From the NCBI RefSeq assembly GCF_002943565.1, contig NZ_PJCH01000005.1, forward strand, positions 496,001-560,000: 64,000 nt of DNA, read 5' to 3'. The stretch comes from Hyphococcus luteus. Lineage in GTDB: Bacteria; Pseudomonadota; Alphaproteobacteria; Caulobacterales; Parvularculaceae. The translations under genes were made by a program, and so were the position numbers. Below are positions 16,706 to 25,121 of this stretch, piece after piece (the first letter of the stretch is position 1; the number at the start of each line of letters is the position of its first letter). Under the pieces are notes generated by a model, which was given only the letters and a program-made list of their open reading frames with translations, was not told the DNA's origin and searched no databases.

Positions 16706-17596
16706 GTGAAGCCGGTTCCGGCGAGCGTCGACGTCAATGAGAGAATGGCCCTCCTTGGCGAGGCGCTGTATCACGACACGCTGCTTTCCGGCGACGGCAC
16801 GGTCTCCTGCGCCACCTGTCACGGGCTCGAAACGGGCGGCGTAGACAGGCTCCCCGTTTCCACAGGCGTCAAGAACCAGCGGGGACCGATCAACGCGCCG
16901 ACCGTCTACAACTCCGCGCATAATTTCGTGCAGTTCTGGGACGGGCGCGCCGCGACGCTTGAGGAACAAGCCGCCGGCCCTGTCGAAAATCCGCTGGAGA
17001 TGGGCGATCAATGGCCGGAAGTCGTGAAGAAAGTCGCCGCCAGCGAAAGCTACCGTCCGCAATTTGATGCGCTTTTCGATGGCGAAGTGAACACCGCCAC
17101 AATCACCAAGGCCATCGCCGAATTCGAACGCACGCTGGTGACGCCGGACTCCGCATTCGACAAATATCTGAAAGGCGACAAGGCGGCGCTCACCGAAAAG
17201 GAAAAACGCGGCGCCCTGCTGTTCGCCGAGAGCGGCTGCACGAGCTGCCACACCGGCTCCTATTTCGGCGGGGAAAGTTATCAGAAACTAGCGGACAGCT
17301 ATTTTGAAGCCCGCGGCGGCGAGATGACCGAAGCGGACAATGGGCGTTTCAATGTCACCGGCGAAGAAGCGGACCGCCATATGTTCAAGGTTCCGATGCT
17401 GCGCAACATTGCTGTCACACCGCCTTATTTCCATGACGGATCGGCGCCGGACCTGGAAACGGCCGTCACGATAATGGCCCATCACCAACTCGGTCTTGAT
17501 CTTTCAAAAGAAGACGCCGCGGCCATCGTTGCGTTCCTGGGCTCCCTTACCGGCGAGTATAAAGGCGTGCCCCTGGACAAGATGGCCAGCAACTAA
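16706..17596 (+). CDS. Di-haem cytochrome c peroxidase domain
   Basis: A 296-codon frame for a bacterial di-haem peroxidase. It has CATCH (residues 35-39) for the peroxidatic haem, GPINAPTVYNSAHN and QFWDGRAATLEEQA, CTSCH near 179-183 for the second haem, then RMLRN-type VPMLRNIAVTPPYFHDGS. It reduces periplasmic hydrogen peroxide using cytochrome or quinol electrons. The GTG at 16706 is the first in-frame start codon but has GAGGG only one base before it, and there is no signal peptide although haem attachment needs export. The frame is open upstream to the A9 tract, so it is probably expressed as a fusion to the membrane cytochrome. Confidence 0.9.
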   Translation: MKPVPASVDVNERMALLGEALYHDTLLSGDGTVSCATCHGLETGGVDRLPVSTGVKNQRGPINAPTVYNSAHNFVQFWDGRAATLEEQAAGPVENPLEMGDQWPEVVKKVAASESYRPQFDALFDGEVNTATITKAIAEFERTLVTPDSAFDKYLKGDKAALTEKEKRGALLFAESGCTSCHTGSYFGGESYQKLADSYFEARGGEMTEADNGRFNVTGEEADRHMFKVPMLRNIAVTPPYFHDGSAPDLETAVTIMAHHQLGLDLSKEDAAAIVAFLGSLTGEYKGVPLDKMASN

Positions 17597-17599
17597 GCG

Positions 17600-17923
17600 C
17601 TATCGCAGCGCCACCGCCGTGCCGTTGCAGGAAACCAGCAGCATCGCGCCCTTCTGGGTGTCCACCGCCTCGTAATCGATGTCGACGCCGACAATGGCGT
17701 CGGCGCCGAGCCGGGCCGCTTCCTCCTCCATGTCGCGCATGGCGTGATCGCGCGCCTCGCGCAGCGCCTTCTGATAGCCCTGCGAGCGCCCGCCAAGAAT
17801 ATCGGTGATGCCCGCAAAAAGGTCGCGAAAAATATTGACGCCGAGAATCGCCTCGCCGGCGACGACGCCGAGACTTTGACGGACCTCGCGTCCCGGGGCG
17901 GAATCGGTGGTGGCGACGATCAT
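17600..17923 (-). CDS. YbjQ/UPF0145 heavy-metal-binding-like protein
   Basis: A 107-residue member of the YbjQ family: MIVATTDSAPGREVRQSLGV, GVNIFRDLFAGITDILGGRS, and GADAIVGVDIDYEAV are the conserved blocks, and the length is typical. Homologues form pentamers of swapped-hairpin domains; the function is not settled. It converges on the peroxidase with a 3-bp gap and lies about 95 bp downstream of the Ntn-like two-gene unit. Confidence 0.88.
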   Translation of the reverse strand: MIVATTDSAPGREVRQSLGVVAGEAILGVNIFRDLFAGITDILGGRSQGYQKALREARDHAMRDMEEEAARLGADAIVGVDIDYEAVDTQKGAMLLVSCNGTAVALR

Positions 17924-18019
17924 GAAAAAACTCCCTTGCCGACGTCACGACATAGGACGCGGCGAGCTGGCTTCAAGTTTTGCATGGGCGCGGCGCGATA
18001 AAACGCCGATGCTGCGCAA

Positions 18020-18457
18020 TCAAAAGAGGCCGAGAAACTTCTTCCGGCGCTTGTGTTTTTTGAAATGCGCCCTGCCCTCTTTCGATTCGAGGAAGACGGA
18101 ATAATCGATTTCCGGCCGTTCGATCCGCATGGACGTGGCGCGCAGCCCGCGGATGAGATCGTCGCCCGCGGCGGAAAACGCCGTCGCGGCGACGAAATCC
18201 TCCGGTTCGGAAGGAAGCGCCGCATCGGCCTTTTTCTTCTTGCCGGCGAAGAGCTTTTCTTTTTTCGAGAGATTTTCGCGCAGCGCCGAAAACGCCGCCG
18301 AGGCCGGCGCATCGAAGTTTTCCGGCAGGAAAGCGGCGTCTTTCGGCGAATAATCCGCGCGCGGCGGCACGGGGATATTGTCGACGCCGCGGCCGGTCAG
18401 CTTGCGCGAGGTGGTTTCTTCAAAACCCGACCAGATCTGTTTCAGCCTGTCGCTCAT
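18020..18457 (-). CDS. Hypothetical protein co-transcribed with Ntn-like protein
   Basis: A 145-residue soluble protein that I do not recognise. It has a polar N-terminal half, a Lys-rich KKEKLFAGKKKKAD stretch near the middle, a compact segment ERPEIDYSVFLESKEG and a strongly basic end HFKKHKRRKKFLGLF. Its ribosome-binding site (TAGGAGA) overlaps the stop codon of the upstream gene and only 9 bp separate the two, so they are almost certainly translated from one message. A partner, adaptor or substrate of the upstream proteasome-like protein is possible but unproven. Confidence 0.6.
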   Translation of the reverse strand: MSDRLKQIWSGFEETTSRKLTGRGVDNIPVPPRADYSPKDAAFLPENFDAPASAAFSALRENLSKKEKLFAGKKKKADAALPSEPEDFVAATAFSAAGDDLIRGLRATSMRIERPEIDYSVFLESKEGRAHFKKHKRRKKFLGLF

Positions 18458-18466
18458 CTCGGTCTC

Positions 18467-19750
18467 CTAAAGCTCCGCCTTTTCGCGCTTCCATTCGAGC
18501 CCGCCATTGCGCGTGATGACCGCGACGTCGATGGGCCCGCCCACGGTTTCGACGGAATGCATCACTTTCTGCTGGAAGGAATTGAGCTTGATCAGCGAGG
18601 CCGCCGTCTCGCCCAGCTCCTTTTTCGGCAGGGAATTGATGGCGCGCAGAATCGGGCGCGTATGCACTGCATACTGATAATTATCGACGGAGCGGAAGAA
18701 CTCGTTCACGGCGACGGCGAGATTGTTGCTTGAATAATCGCGGAAGATGGCGTTCTTCTGCGCGTCGCTCAAATTCGGCGTGCGGCCCACAATGTCGGCG
18801 ACAAGCCCGCGCGAAAGCTTCAGGGTTTCGGAGTAAACGAACATCCGCAGATACTGGTCCATGCCTGTGAGGAAGGTGCGGATCATCCGGTCCTGCGCGA
18901 AGGGCTGGAAGACGGGCCCTGAATCCGCGCCGATATCGGCCTGGCGGTCGCGTTTGCGCTTTAAAATGCCGAGCACCACGGAAGAGGCGAGATAGGAGCG
19001 CATGGAAGGAAATTTTTCCTTCGCGCCGAAGCCCGCGAAAACCACGCCCGTATAATGCTCGAAAAACGCGTCTTTCACGACGGCGAAAACGGCGATGTCG
19101 CGCAGGCGGTTCATCGTTTCTTCGCTAACCGAAAGGCCGTGATATTCGCTTTTCAAGGACCCCACGAGACTCTGGATCAACTGGTCGATCTCGCCGCCAT
19201 AGCGCCGGCGCACCTGCTCGGCCATGCCTTTCGGGAAACACGGCAAATCGCCGCGCGGGCTGTCGTCGGGGCAGCGCTGGTAATCCGCATGTAACTCGCC
19301 GACCACGAATTCGAAAATCGACGAGATATGATCGTGCACGCCGCCGCGATGCGCCTGTTGAAACTGCTGAACCTGGTAATCGAACTCTTCGGCGAGCACC
19401 GTATAGACGACGGCGACGACCTTGAAGAATTCCGTATCCTGATGATCCGCCGGAAAGAGGTCCGGATTGCCGGAGATGAACTCCATGAAATCGTCGGCGT
19501 AGGCCGCGACGGTGTCGAGCGGGCGTCCGCGCGACTGCTCGCGATAAAGCGAGATCACCGTCTCCCATGGCGTCGACATGATTTCGGCGTTGTTATAAAT
19601 CATCACCGCGACCGGCTGGTTCTCGACCAGCGGAAACAGCTTGTCGGCGGAATTATAAGTCTTGAGGTAGCGCTCCCCGGAAATGGTGACGGCGCTGTCT
19701 GCGGCCATCGCCACCGCCTGGCGGTTCATCAACACGACTTCGGACGTCAT
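18467..19750 (-). CDS. Large proteasome-like (Ntn hydrolase fold) protein
   Basis: A 427-residue protein. The N-terminus reads MTSEVVLMNRQAVAMAADSAV; if Met is removed, Thr becomes residue 1 and the Asp of AADS is residue 17, exactly as in proteasome beta subunits, while SADKLFPL supplies a Lys at 36 near the usual position 33. A central region of about 250 mostly helical residues is inserted, then VVFAGFGAKEKFPS and a final GGPIDVAVITRNGGLEWK strand pair recall the rest of the fold. At over 400 residues it is far longer than HslV or Anbu. ATG 19750 is used because a longer frame to 19780 hides the Thr. The fold call is inference; peptidase activity is unproven. A separate hslV is present at 41162. 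Confidence 0.6.
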   Translation of the reverse strand: MTSEVVLMNRQAVAMAADSAVTISGERYLKTYNSADKLFPLVENQPVAVMIYNNAEIMSTPWETVISLYREQSRGRPLDTVAAYADDFMEFISGNPDLFPADHQDTEFFKVVAVVYTVLAEEFDYQVQQFQQAHRGGVHDHISSIFEFVVGELHADYQRCPDDSPRGDLPCFPKGMAEQVRRRYGGEIDQLIQSLVGSLKSEYHGLSVSEETMNRLRDIAVFAVVKDAFFEHYTGVVFAGFGAKEKFPSMRSYLASSVVLGILKRKRDRQADIGADSGPVFQPFAQDRMIRTFLTGMDQYLRMFVYSETLKLSRGLVADIVGRTPNLSDAQKNAIFRDYSSNNLAVAVNEFFRSVDNYQYAVHTRPILRAINSLPKKELGETAASLIKLNSFQQKVMHSVETVGGPIDVAVITRNGGLEWKREKAEL

Positions 19751-20059
19751 TTGCCCCTCACGACTCCCCCGCGCCCTCATCCGCCGCGCGGGCCGCCCTC
19801 CGGCTCTCGCGGCCTCTCGGGCCCCTCACCGCGCCCAAGAAGGGCGCAAGAGCGGATGTTAACGGGAAATTCACCAATTGGAAACGGGCGGAGGGCGCCG
19901 CCCGCCCTATCCCCATTTGAGGAGTTTCCATGAGAAGCCGCCTGCCGGAACAGGCGCTTGGCCGGTTACCCGTCCGTTAAGCAAAGCCCCTGAAAAATTA
20001 GGAAAAATTTTCATTTCTCGGCCGGAAAGTGGGCCATCGCGCGGATGGAGGCCTTGGCC
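19751..20059. other. Intergenic region, 309 bp
   Basis: This gap separates the minus-strand Ntn-like gene from a plus-strand small membrane protein, so it should hold divergent promoters. I see TTAA-N7-TTCA (19859-19873), a near match to the CtrA box TTAA-N7-TTAA, and an A/T-rich stretch GAAAAATTAGGAAAAATTTT at 19993-20012. No RNA gene or terminator is recognised. Confidence 0.4.
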
Positions 20060-20197
20060 ATGACTCCTGAGATTTTCACCAGCTTCACCCTCATTGAATG
20101 GGTGCTTTTCGGCTTTATCGGCGCAAATGTGGCGATTGTCGGAATCTGCCTCGTCCACAACGGTTTCAAGCGGCTGGGCCATCACACCGAAGAATAA
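20060..20197 (+). CDS. Small single-helix membrane protein, 45 residues
   Basis: A short frame missed by length cut-offs. It begins ATG ACT CCT GAG with GGAGG eight bases upstream (an in-frame ATG at 20045 would include that site). The protein has one hydrophobic helix (about residues 14-33, EWVLFGFIGANVAIVGICLV) and a polar end GFKRLGHHTEE. It ends three bases before selO, which is convergent. The good ribosome-binding site and clean hydrophobic profile support a real gene; the function is unknown. Confidence 0.55.
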   Translation: MTPEIFTSFTLIEWVLFGFIGANVAIVGICLVHNGFKRLGHHTEE

Positions 20198-20200
20198 CCC

Positions 20201-21640
20201 TCAGGCGTAGCGCGACGCCTCGAAACCATACGCCTCGCGCATCTGCGAAATCTCTTTCAACTTGGCGTCAAAACGCGACCAGTCGTCGTCATCGGCGATC
20301 GGCACCCAGATCGCTTCGACCTCGTCGATCAACATGGTCGCGGGGCGCGCGCGGGTGAAATAATCGTGCTTGAGCCGCTCCGGCCTTTCCGGCGTGAAGG
20401 CCGTCAGAGCCTCGCGCAGGGGTTTGAATTTTTCCTGGGCGTAAAGCTCGGCGGCTGGACTTTTGTCGGCGCGGGGCTCTGACGGCGCGCCGCAGAACCA
20501 GTCGAAAAACACCTGTTCGTAAGGCGCGCCGGTTTCGGTCATCCATTTCAGGAAGTCGGCGACGAAACCGAAATCATTCTCGCCAGTATGTTCAACACCC
20601 AGACGCCGGAAAAACGCATCAGCCATGGCCTCCTCATAGGCCGGAGCGAAAGACTGGAGCGCCTTGTTGAGGGGGTCGGACGGCGCGATGCGCGACAGGG
20701 CGCCGCCGAGCTGGGCGAGGTTCCAGGCGCCGGCCTCCGCTTGCCGCCCGAAGGCGTAAAGCCCCGTCTGATCGAAATAAGCGGCGGTGAAGGACGGATC
20801 GGCGACCGGCGCGAACCGCCATGGTCCGTAATCGAAACTTTCGCCCGTGACGTTCATATTGTCGGTGTTCAAAACGCCATGAACGAAGCCCGCCGCCATC
20901 CATTGCGCGCAAAGACGCGCAGTGCGCTGAACGACACCTTCGAAAAAAGCCGCGACCCGCTCCTCGTTCATCTCATGCAGGAGATGCGGATAAAATTGCG
21001 CAACGCAGTAGTCGACGAGATCGGCGATCGCCTCGTCTTCCTTTTCATAGGCGAGACGCTGAAAGGCGCCGAAACGCACATGGGAATGGGAAAGCCGCAC
21101 CATCACCGCCGAGCGCGCCGGCGACGGTTCGTCTTCGCGATATAGGTCTTCCCCGGTCTCGATGAGGCTGAAGGTCTTCGAGGTGTAAACACCGAGCGCT
21201 TCGAGCATCTCCGTCGCCAGCACCTCGCGCACGCCGCCTTTCAGGGTGAGCCGCCCGTCGCCGAACCTCGAATAAGGCGTCTTGCCCGAGCCTTTGGTGC
21301 CGAGATCGAGCAGCCGGCCCTCGCCGTCGCGCAGCTGCGCGAAAAGGAAGCCCCGCCCGTCGCCGATATCCGGATTGTAGGTGCGGAACTGGTGGCCGTG
21401 ATAGCGGATGGCCAGCGGCGCTTTCAGATTGTCCGGCAAGGGCTCGAACCGGCCGAAATGAGCGATCCATTGCTCTTCGGAAAGCCCCCCGAGCCCGATT
21501 TTCTCCGCCCAGCGCTGATTGCGGTAGCGCAGCGTACAGCTCGGAAAATCCGCCGCCTCCACCGCATCGTAGAAGGGAGCGCCATTTTCCCGCCCGAGAC
21601 GGTCAAAAATCGGAGCCGGCTTATAATTTTCTTTCGCCAA
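20201..21640 (-). CDS. selO: Protein adenylyltransferase SelO (YdiU)
   Basis: A 479-residue SelO pseudokinase-fold enzyme that AMPylates protein Ser/Thr/Tyr residues and is linked to redox homeostasis. Signature blocks include RYHGHQFRTYNPDIGDGRGF, LGTKGSGKTPYSRFGDGRLT, VREVLATEMLEALGV and GVLNTDNMNVTGESFDYGPW, which carry the catalytic and metal-binding Asn/Asp residues. The length is typical of the shorter form without the C-terminal selenocysteine tail. The start codon is TTG with an AAGG site before it. Confidence 0.92.
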   Translation of the reverse strand: MAKENYKPAPIFDRLGRENGAPFYDAVEAADFPSCTLRYRNQRWAEKIGLGGLSEEQWIAHFGRFEPLPDNLKAPLAIRYHGHQFRTYNPDIGDGRGFLFAQLRDGEGRLLDLGTKGSGKTPYSRFGDGRLTLKGGVREVLATEMLEALGVYTSKTFSLIETGEDLYREDEPSPARSAVMVRLSHSHVRFGAFQRLAYEKEDEAIADLVDYCVAQFYPHLLHEMNEERVAAFFEGVVQRTARLCAQWMAAGFVHGVLNTDNMNVTGESFDYGPWRFAPVADPSFTAAYFDQTGLYAFGRQAEAGAWNLAQLGGALSRIAPSDPLNKALQSFAPAYEEAMADAFFRRLGVEHTGENDFGFVADFLKWMTETGAPYEQVFFDWFCGAPSEPRADKSPAAELYAQEKFKPLREALTAFTPERPERLKHDYFTRARPATMLIDEVEAIWVPIADDDDWSRFDAKLKEISQMREAYGFEASRYA

Positions 21641-21738
21641 TCTGGACCTTCTTAATCATTTGCGCCAAAAGTCGACGCTGTTCGCGAGCGCGAAAAACCG
21701 CGCTTTCATTCCTAACACGCTGACACAGAGATTATACC

Positions 21739-22959
21739 ATGGACGCCGCCCGCCTGCCCGCCGCTCAAGATGTTCGCGCCGCCGCCGAACGGATCGCGGG
21801 CCGCATTAAGCGCACGCCGCTCGTCCATGCGGAGAAGCTCTCCGCCTTCACCGGCGCGGATATCTGGCTGAAGCTTGAAAATCTTCAATATACCGGCGCC
21901 TTCAAGGAGCGCGGCGCACTCAACAAGCTGCTTGTCATGAGCGAGGAAGACAAAAAGCGCGGCGTCATCGCCGCGTCCGCCGGCAATCACGCCCAAGGCG
22001 TCGCCCGCCACGCCGGCGCGCTCGGCGTGCCCGCCGTCATTGTCATGCCGGTGACGACCCCCGATGTGAAGGTCCGCCAGACCCGGGCTCTTGGGGCCGA
22101 AGTGGTGCTCACCGGTCACGATTTCGACGAGGCGAAAGTCGAAGCGGCGAAAATCGAAAAGGAGCGCGGGCTCACCTTCGTCCATCCTTTCGACGATGCG
22201 GACGTGATCGCCGGACAAGGCACGATCGCGCTCGAAATGCTCGAGGACGGCCCCGATTTCGACGCCATGATCGTTCCCATCGGCGGCGGCGGCCTGATCG
22301 CCGGCATGGCCCTCGCGACCAAGGACGCCGCGCCTGACACGCAAGTTGTCGGCGTGCAGACGGCGCTCTTCCCGTCCATGCTGAACGCCATCGACGGCGG
22401 CCATCGCGATACGGGCGGCTCGACCCTCGCCGAAGGCATCGCCGTCAAGGACGCCGGCGCCCTCACCCGCGAGATCGTGCGCGAAACGGTGGACGACATC
22501 GTGCTTGTGGACGAACGCATTCTCGAACGCGCGCTTTCCATGCTGATGATGGAGCAAAAGCTCCTGGTCGAAGGCGCGGGCGCCGCCGGGCTCGCCGCCA
22601 TCCTCGCCGATCCGGCGCGGTTCAAAGACAAGACCGTCGGCCTCGTTCTTTGCGGCGGCAATATCGACGCGCGGCTCCTCTCCATGATCTTGATGCGCGA
22701 CCTCGCCCGCTCGGGCCGCCTTGCCCGTCTTCGCGTGCAGCTCCTCGACATGCCGGGCCAACTCGTCCGTGTAGCGAGCATCATCGCCGAAAATGACGGC
22801 AACGTCACCGATGTGGGCCACCACCGCACCTATTCGGACCTGCCGGCGAAAATGACCTGCATGGACGTCACCGTCGACACCCAGGGCGAGGAGCATCTGG
22901 GCCGGATTATCCAGAATCTGCGCAAAGAGGGCTACGAGGTCGAGATCGCCTCTTACTAG
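21739..22959 (+). CDS. Threonine ammonia-lyase with C-terminal ACT domain
   Basis: A 406-residue PLP fold-type II enzyme deaminating threonine (and serine) to 2-oxobutyrate. The Schiff-base Lys is in YTGAFKERGALNKL, the phosphate-binding loop is IGGGGLIAG, and SAGNHAQGVA is the substrate loop. One ACT-like domain (about 330-406, LRVQLLDMPGQLVRVASIIA) follows, the layout of the TdcB-like long form rather than the two-ACT IlvA. Whether it serves isoleucine synthesis or catabolism is not shown by context; no ilv genes are near. Confidence 0.92.
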   Translation: MDAARLPAAQDVRAAAERIAGRIKRTPLVHAEKLSAFTGADIWLKLENLQYTGAFKERGALNKLLVMSEEDKKRGVIAASAGNHAQGVARHAGALGVPAVIVMPVTTPDVKVRQTRALGAEVVLTGHDFDEAKVEAAKIEKERGLTFVHPFDDADVIAGQGTIALEMLEDGPDFDAMIVPIGGGGLIAGMALATKDAAPDTQVVGVQTALFPSMLNAIDGGHRDTGGSTLAEGIAVKDAGALTREIVRETVDDIVLVDERILERALSMLMMEQKLLVEGAGAAGLAAILADPARFKDKTVGLVLCGGNIDARLLSMILMRDLARSGRLARLRVQLLDMPGQLVRVASIIAENDGNVTDVGHHRTYSDLPAKMTCMDVTVDTQGEEHLGRIIQNLRKEGYEVEIASY

Positions 22960-23153
22960 AGCGCGATCTGGGGCGCGCGATCCTTTTCTTGATTGCGACA
23001 GGCGTATGAGAATCCTCACGCAAGTCCTGTCGCAGTGCAGCAGAGAATAAACACGCCTGTTTCACTCTTCTTGCAGCCGGGCGCGCCGCTTTTTCGTTGA
23101 ATCTGTCCCGCACGACCTTATTTTGATGGCGTACGCGAAGGGGCGAGGGCGAT

Positions 23154-24746
23154 ATGACGAAATCCATGCGGCTTTGGGGGTTCACGGGGCTTTTTGTCGT
23201 CGCTGCGGCGCTGCTCGGTTTCAGCGCGCTCGCCCAGCCTTCCAACACAAGCGCCCCCTCCGGCGTCATCCTCACCCTCGACGGCGCGGTGACGCCGCCG
23301 GCGGCGCAATATCTCGAACGCGAGATCATGGCCGCTTCCGAGGCCGGCAAGGAAATCGTCATCATCGAAATCGACACGCCCGGCGGGCTGATGACGTCGA
23401 TGAAGACCATCATCAAGGCGATCCTCGCGTCGGAAACGCCTGTGGCGACCTATGTCTCGCCGCAGGGCGCGCGCTCGGCGAGCGCCGGGCTTTACATCAT
23501 GTATTCCGCTCATGTCTCCGCCATGGCGCCCGCAACCAACACCGGCGCGGCGACGCCGGTGGAAATCGGCGGCTCTCCGTCGAAGGACAACCCGTTCGAC
23601 GAGAAAGATCCGGGGATCGAAAAAAGCCCGGAAAAGACAGGTAATCCCGACGCTAGCGAAGGCGGCGCCGGCGCGGAAGAAACGGACAATGCCGAAGACC
23701 GCGCAGCTGAGTCCGTGCGCGAGCGCGACCGGAGCGTCACCGAAGAGGATTACGAGGAGCTGGCCGGGGACAATCCCGGCGCGCCCGTCGACCGGACGGA
23801 AGCCGAGCCGCAATCCTCGCCGATCTCCAGCAACGACGCACTGCGCGCCAAAGCCATCAACGACGCGGTCGCCTATATCCGGGCGCTCGCCGAAGAGCGC
23901 GGGCGCAACGCCGACTGGGCGGAAAGCGCCGTGCGCGACGCCGTTTCCGTCACCGCGAACGAAGCCCTGCGCCTCAATGTCGTCGATCTTGTCGCGAGCG
24001 ACCTCGACGACCTCCTCAAACAGATGAACGGGCGCACAGTGACGACGGCGTCCGGCGAGAAAACGCTGAACACGGAGAATGTCCGGCTTGAACGCGTCGA
24101 GGCGACTTTCGTCGAGCGCATCCTGAGCTTCATCGCCGACCCCAATGTGGCGGTCATTTTGATGTCGCTCGCCACCACCGGCATCATCATCGAAATGTGG
24201 AATCCGGGATCGATCTTCCCCGGCGCAGTCGGCCTCGTTTGCCTCATTCTCGGTTTTTATTCCTTCCAGGTGCTGCCCTTTAACTGGCTCGGCCTGGCGC
24301 TGATGGGCGCCGGCGCGCTGTTCATGCTGGTGGAGGCCTATACCCCGACATTCGGACTCATCGGCCTTGTGGGGCTCTTATTGTTCGGTTTCGGCCTGTT
24401 TGTGGTCTTCCCTGAAGGCTTCCGCGTTTCGGGCGCGGTCATCGGGGCTATTCTCGCCATCGCCGGAGGCTTCCTCGCGCTCATCCTGTTTGCCGTCGTC
24501 GGCTCGCGCAGCCACGGGCCGCTGATCGGCGCCGAAGCCATCCGCAAGCGCGAAGGCGTCGTCGACGAGTGGAGCGGCGGGGAAGGCTGGATCCTCGTCG
24601 AAGGCGAGCGCTGGCGCGCACGCTGCGACAAACCGCTTTCGAAGGGCGACCGGGTGCGCGTCATCGAAGTGGACGGCCTCGTTCTCGTCGTGAAACAGGC
24701 CAAGGCCGGCGGTCTGTTGGGCGGATTGCAGCCGAAAGAGGCGTGA
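23154..24746 (+). CDS. NfeD-type membrane serine protease (ClpP-class)
   Basis: A 530-residue long-form NfeD. A signal/anchor (about 8-27) leads into a ClpP-like protease domain with IIEIDTPGGLMTSM and catalytic Ser in GARSASAGLYIM; an acidic, low-complexity insertion (about 145-225) interrupts it. Four to five membrane segments (about 325-465) and a C-terminal OB-fold domain (about 475-525) follow. Homologues cleave the hydrophobic C-terminus of the slipin encoded beside them, which fits the neighbouring stomatin gene. It is the first gene of a three-gene unit. Confidence 0.92.
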   Translation: MTKSMRLWGFTGLFVVAAALLGFSALAQPSNTSAPSGVILTLDGAVTPPAAQYLEREIMAASEAGKEIVIIEIDTPGGLMTSMKTIIKAILASETPVATYVSPQGARSASAGLYIMYSAHVSAMAPATNTGAATPVEIGGSPSKDNPFDEKDPGIEKSPEKTGNPDASEGGAGAEETDNAEDRAAESVRERDRSVTEEDYEELAGDNPGAPVDRTEAEPQSSPISSNDALRAKAINDAVAYIRALAEERGRNADWAESAVRDAVSVTANEALRLNVVDLVASDLDDLLKQMNGRTVTTASGEKTLNTENVRLERVEATFVERILSFIADPNVAVILMSLATTGIIIEMWNPGSIFPGAVGLVCLILGFYSFQVLPFNWLGLALMGAGALFMLVEAYTPTFGLIGLVGLLLFGFGLFVVFPEGFRVSGAVIGAILAIAGGFLALILFAVVGSRSHGPLIGAEAIRKREGVVDEWSGGEGWILVEGERWRARCDKPLSKGDRVRVIEVDGLVLVVKQAKAGGLLGGLQPKEA

Positions 24747-24750
24747 ACGA

Positions 24751-25077
24751 ATGATTGAGGTCGCCGGATTGCCGGACCACCCGATCCGCTTTGCGGCGAT
24801 CCTGCTGCTCGCCGGCTTCGCCGCCATTTCCATCGCCAAAATCTACGGCCTCTTCTTCATGCGCTGGAAAAGCCCCTATCGCATGGGACAGTCCATGAAC
24901 GTGCAGCACGCCGAAGTCGTCGAATGGACCGAAAGCCCGGCCGGCGGCGAAGGCTATGTCAAGGCCGGCGGGGAGTTGTGGCGCGCAACATCCAAGGACT
25001 CATTGAAACCCGGCGATGAAGTGAAGGTCGCCGCCGTCAACGGACTGACATTGTCCGTAACGAGAAAATCCGGGTAA
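24751..25077 (+). CDS. Short NfeD-like protein (one TM segment plus OB-fold)
   Basis: A 108-residue protein four bases after the long NfeD. One membrane segment (about 13-37) is followed by a beta-rich domain (about 45-105: [40 protein letters not shown]) that matches the NfeD C-terminal OB-fold, including the GELWRA...GDEVKV pattern also seen in the long protein. It lacks a protease domain. It probably acts with the downstream slipin as a membrane-scaffold partner. Confidence 0.75.
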   Translation: MIEVAGLPDHPIRFAAILLLAGFAAISIAKIYGLFFMRWKSPYRMGQSMNVQHAEVVEWTESPAGGEGYVKAGGELWRATSKDSLKPGDEVKVAAVNGLTLSVTRKSG

Positions 25078-25121
25078 GACGCGAACAGCCGTCCCTGCCC
25101 GAGGACAAAAGGAGAAATCAC

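Noticed and set aside
22994-23034. Inverted repeat TGCGACAGG/CCTGTCGCA between threonine deaminase and the NfeD gene
   Set aside because: The loop of 23 bases is long and there is no T-run; neither a terminator nor a riboswitch can be argued. It remains a possible regulator site only.
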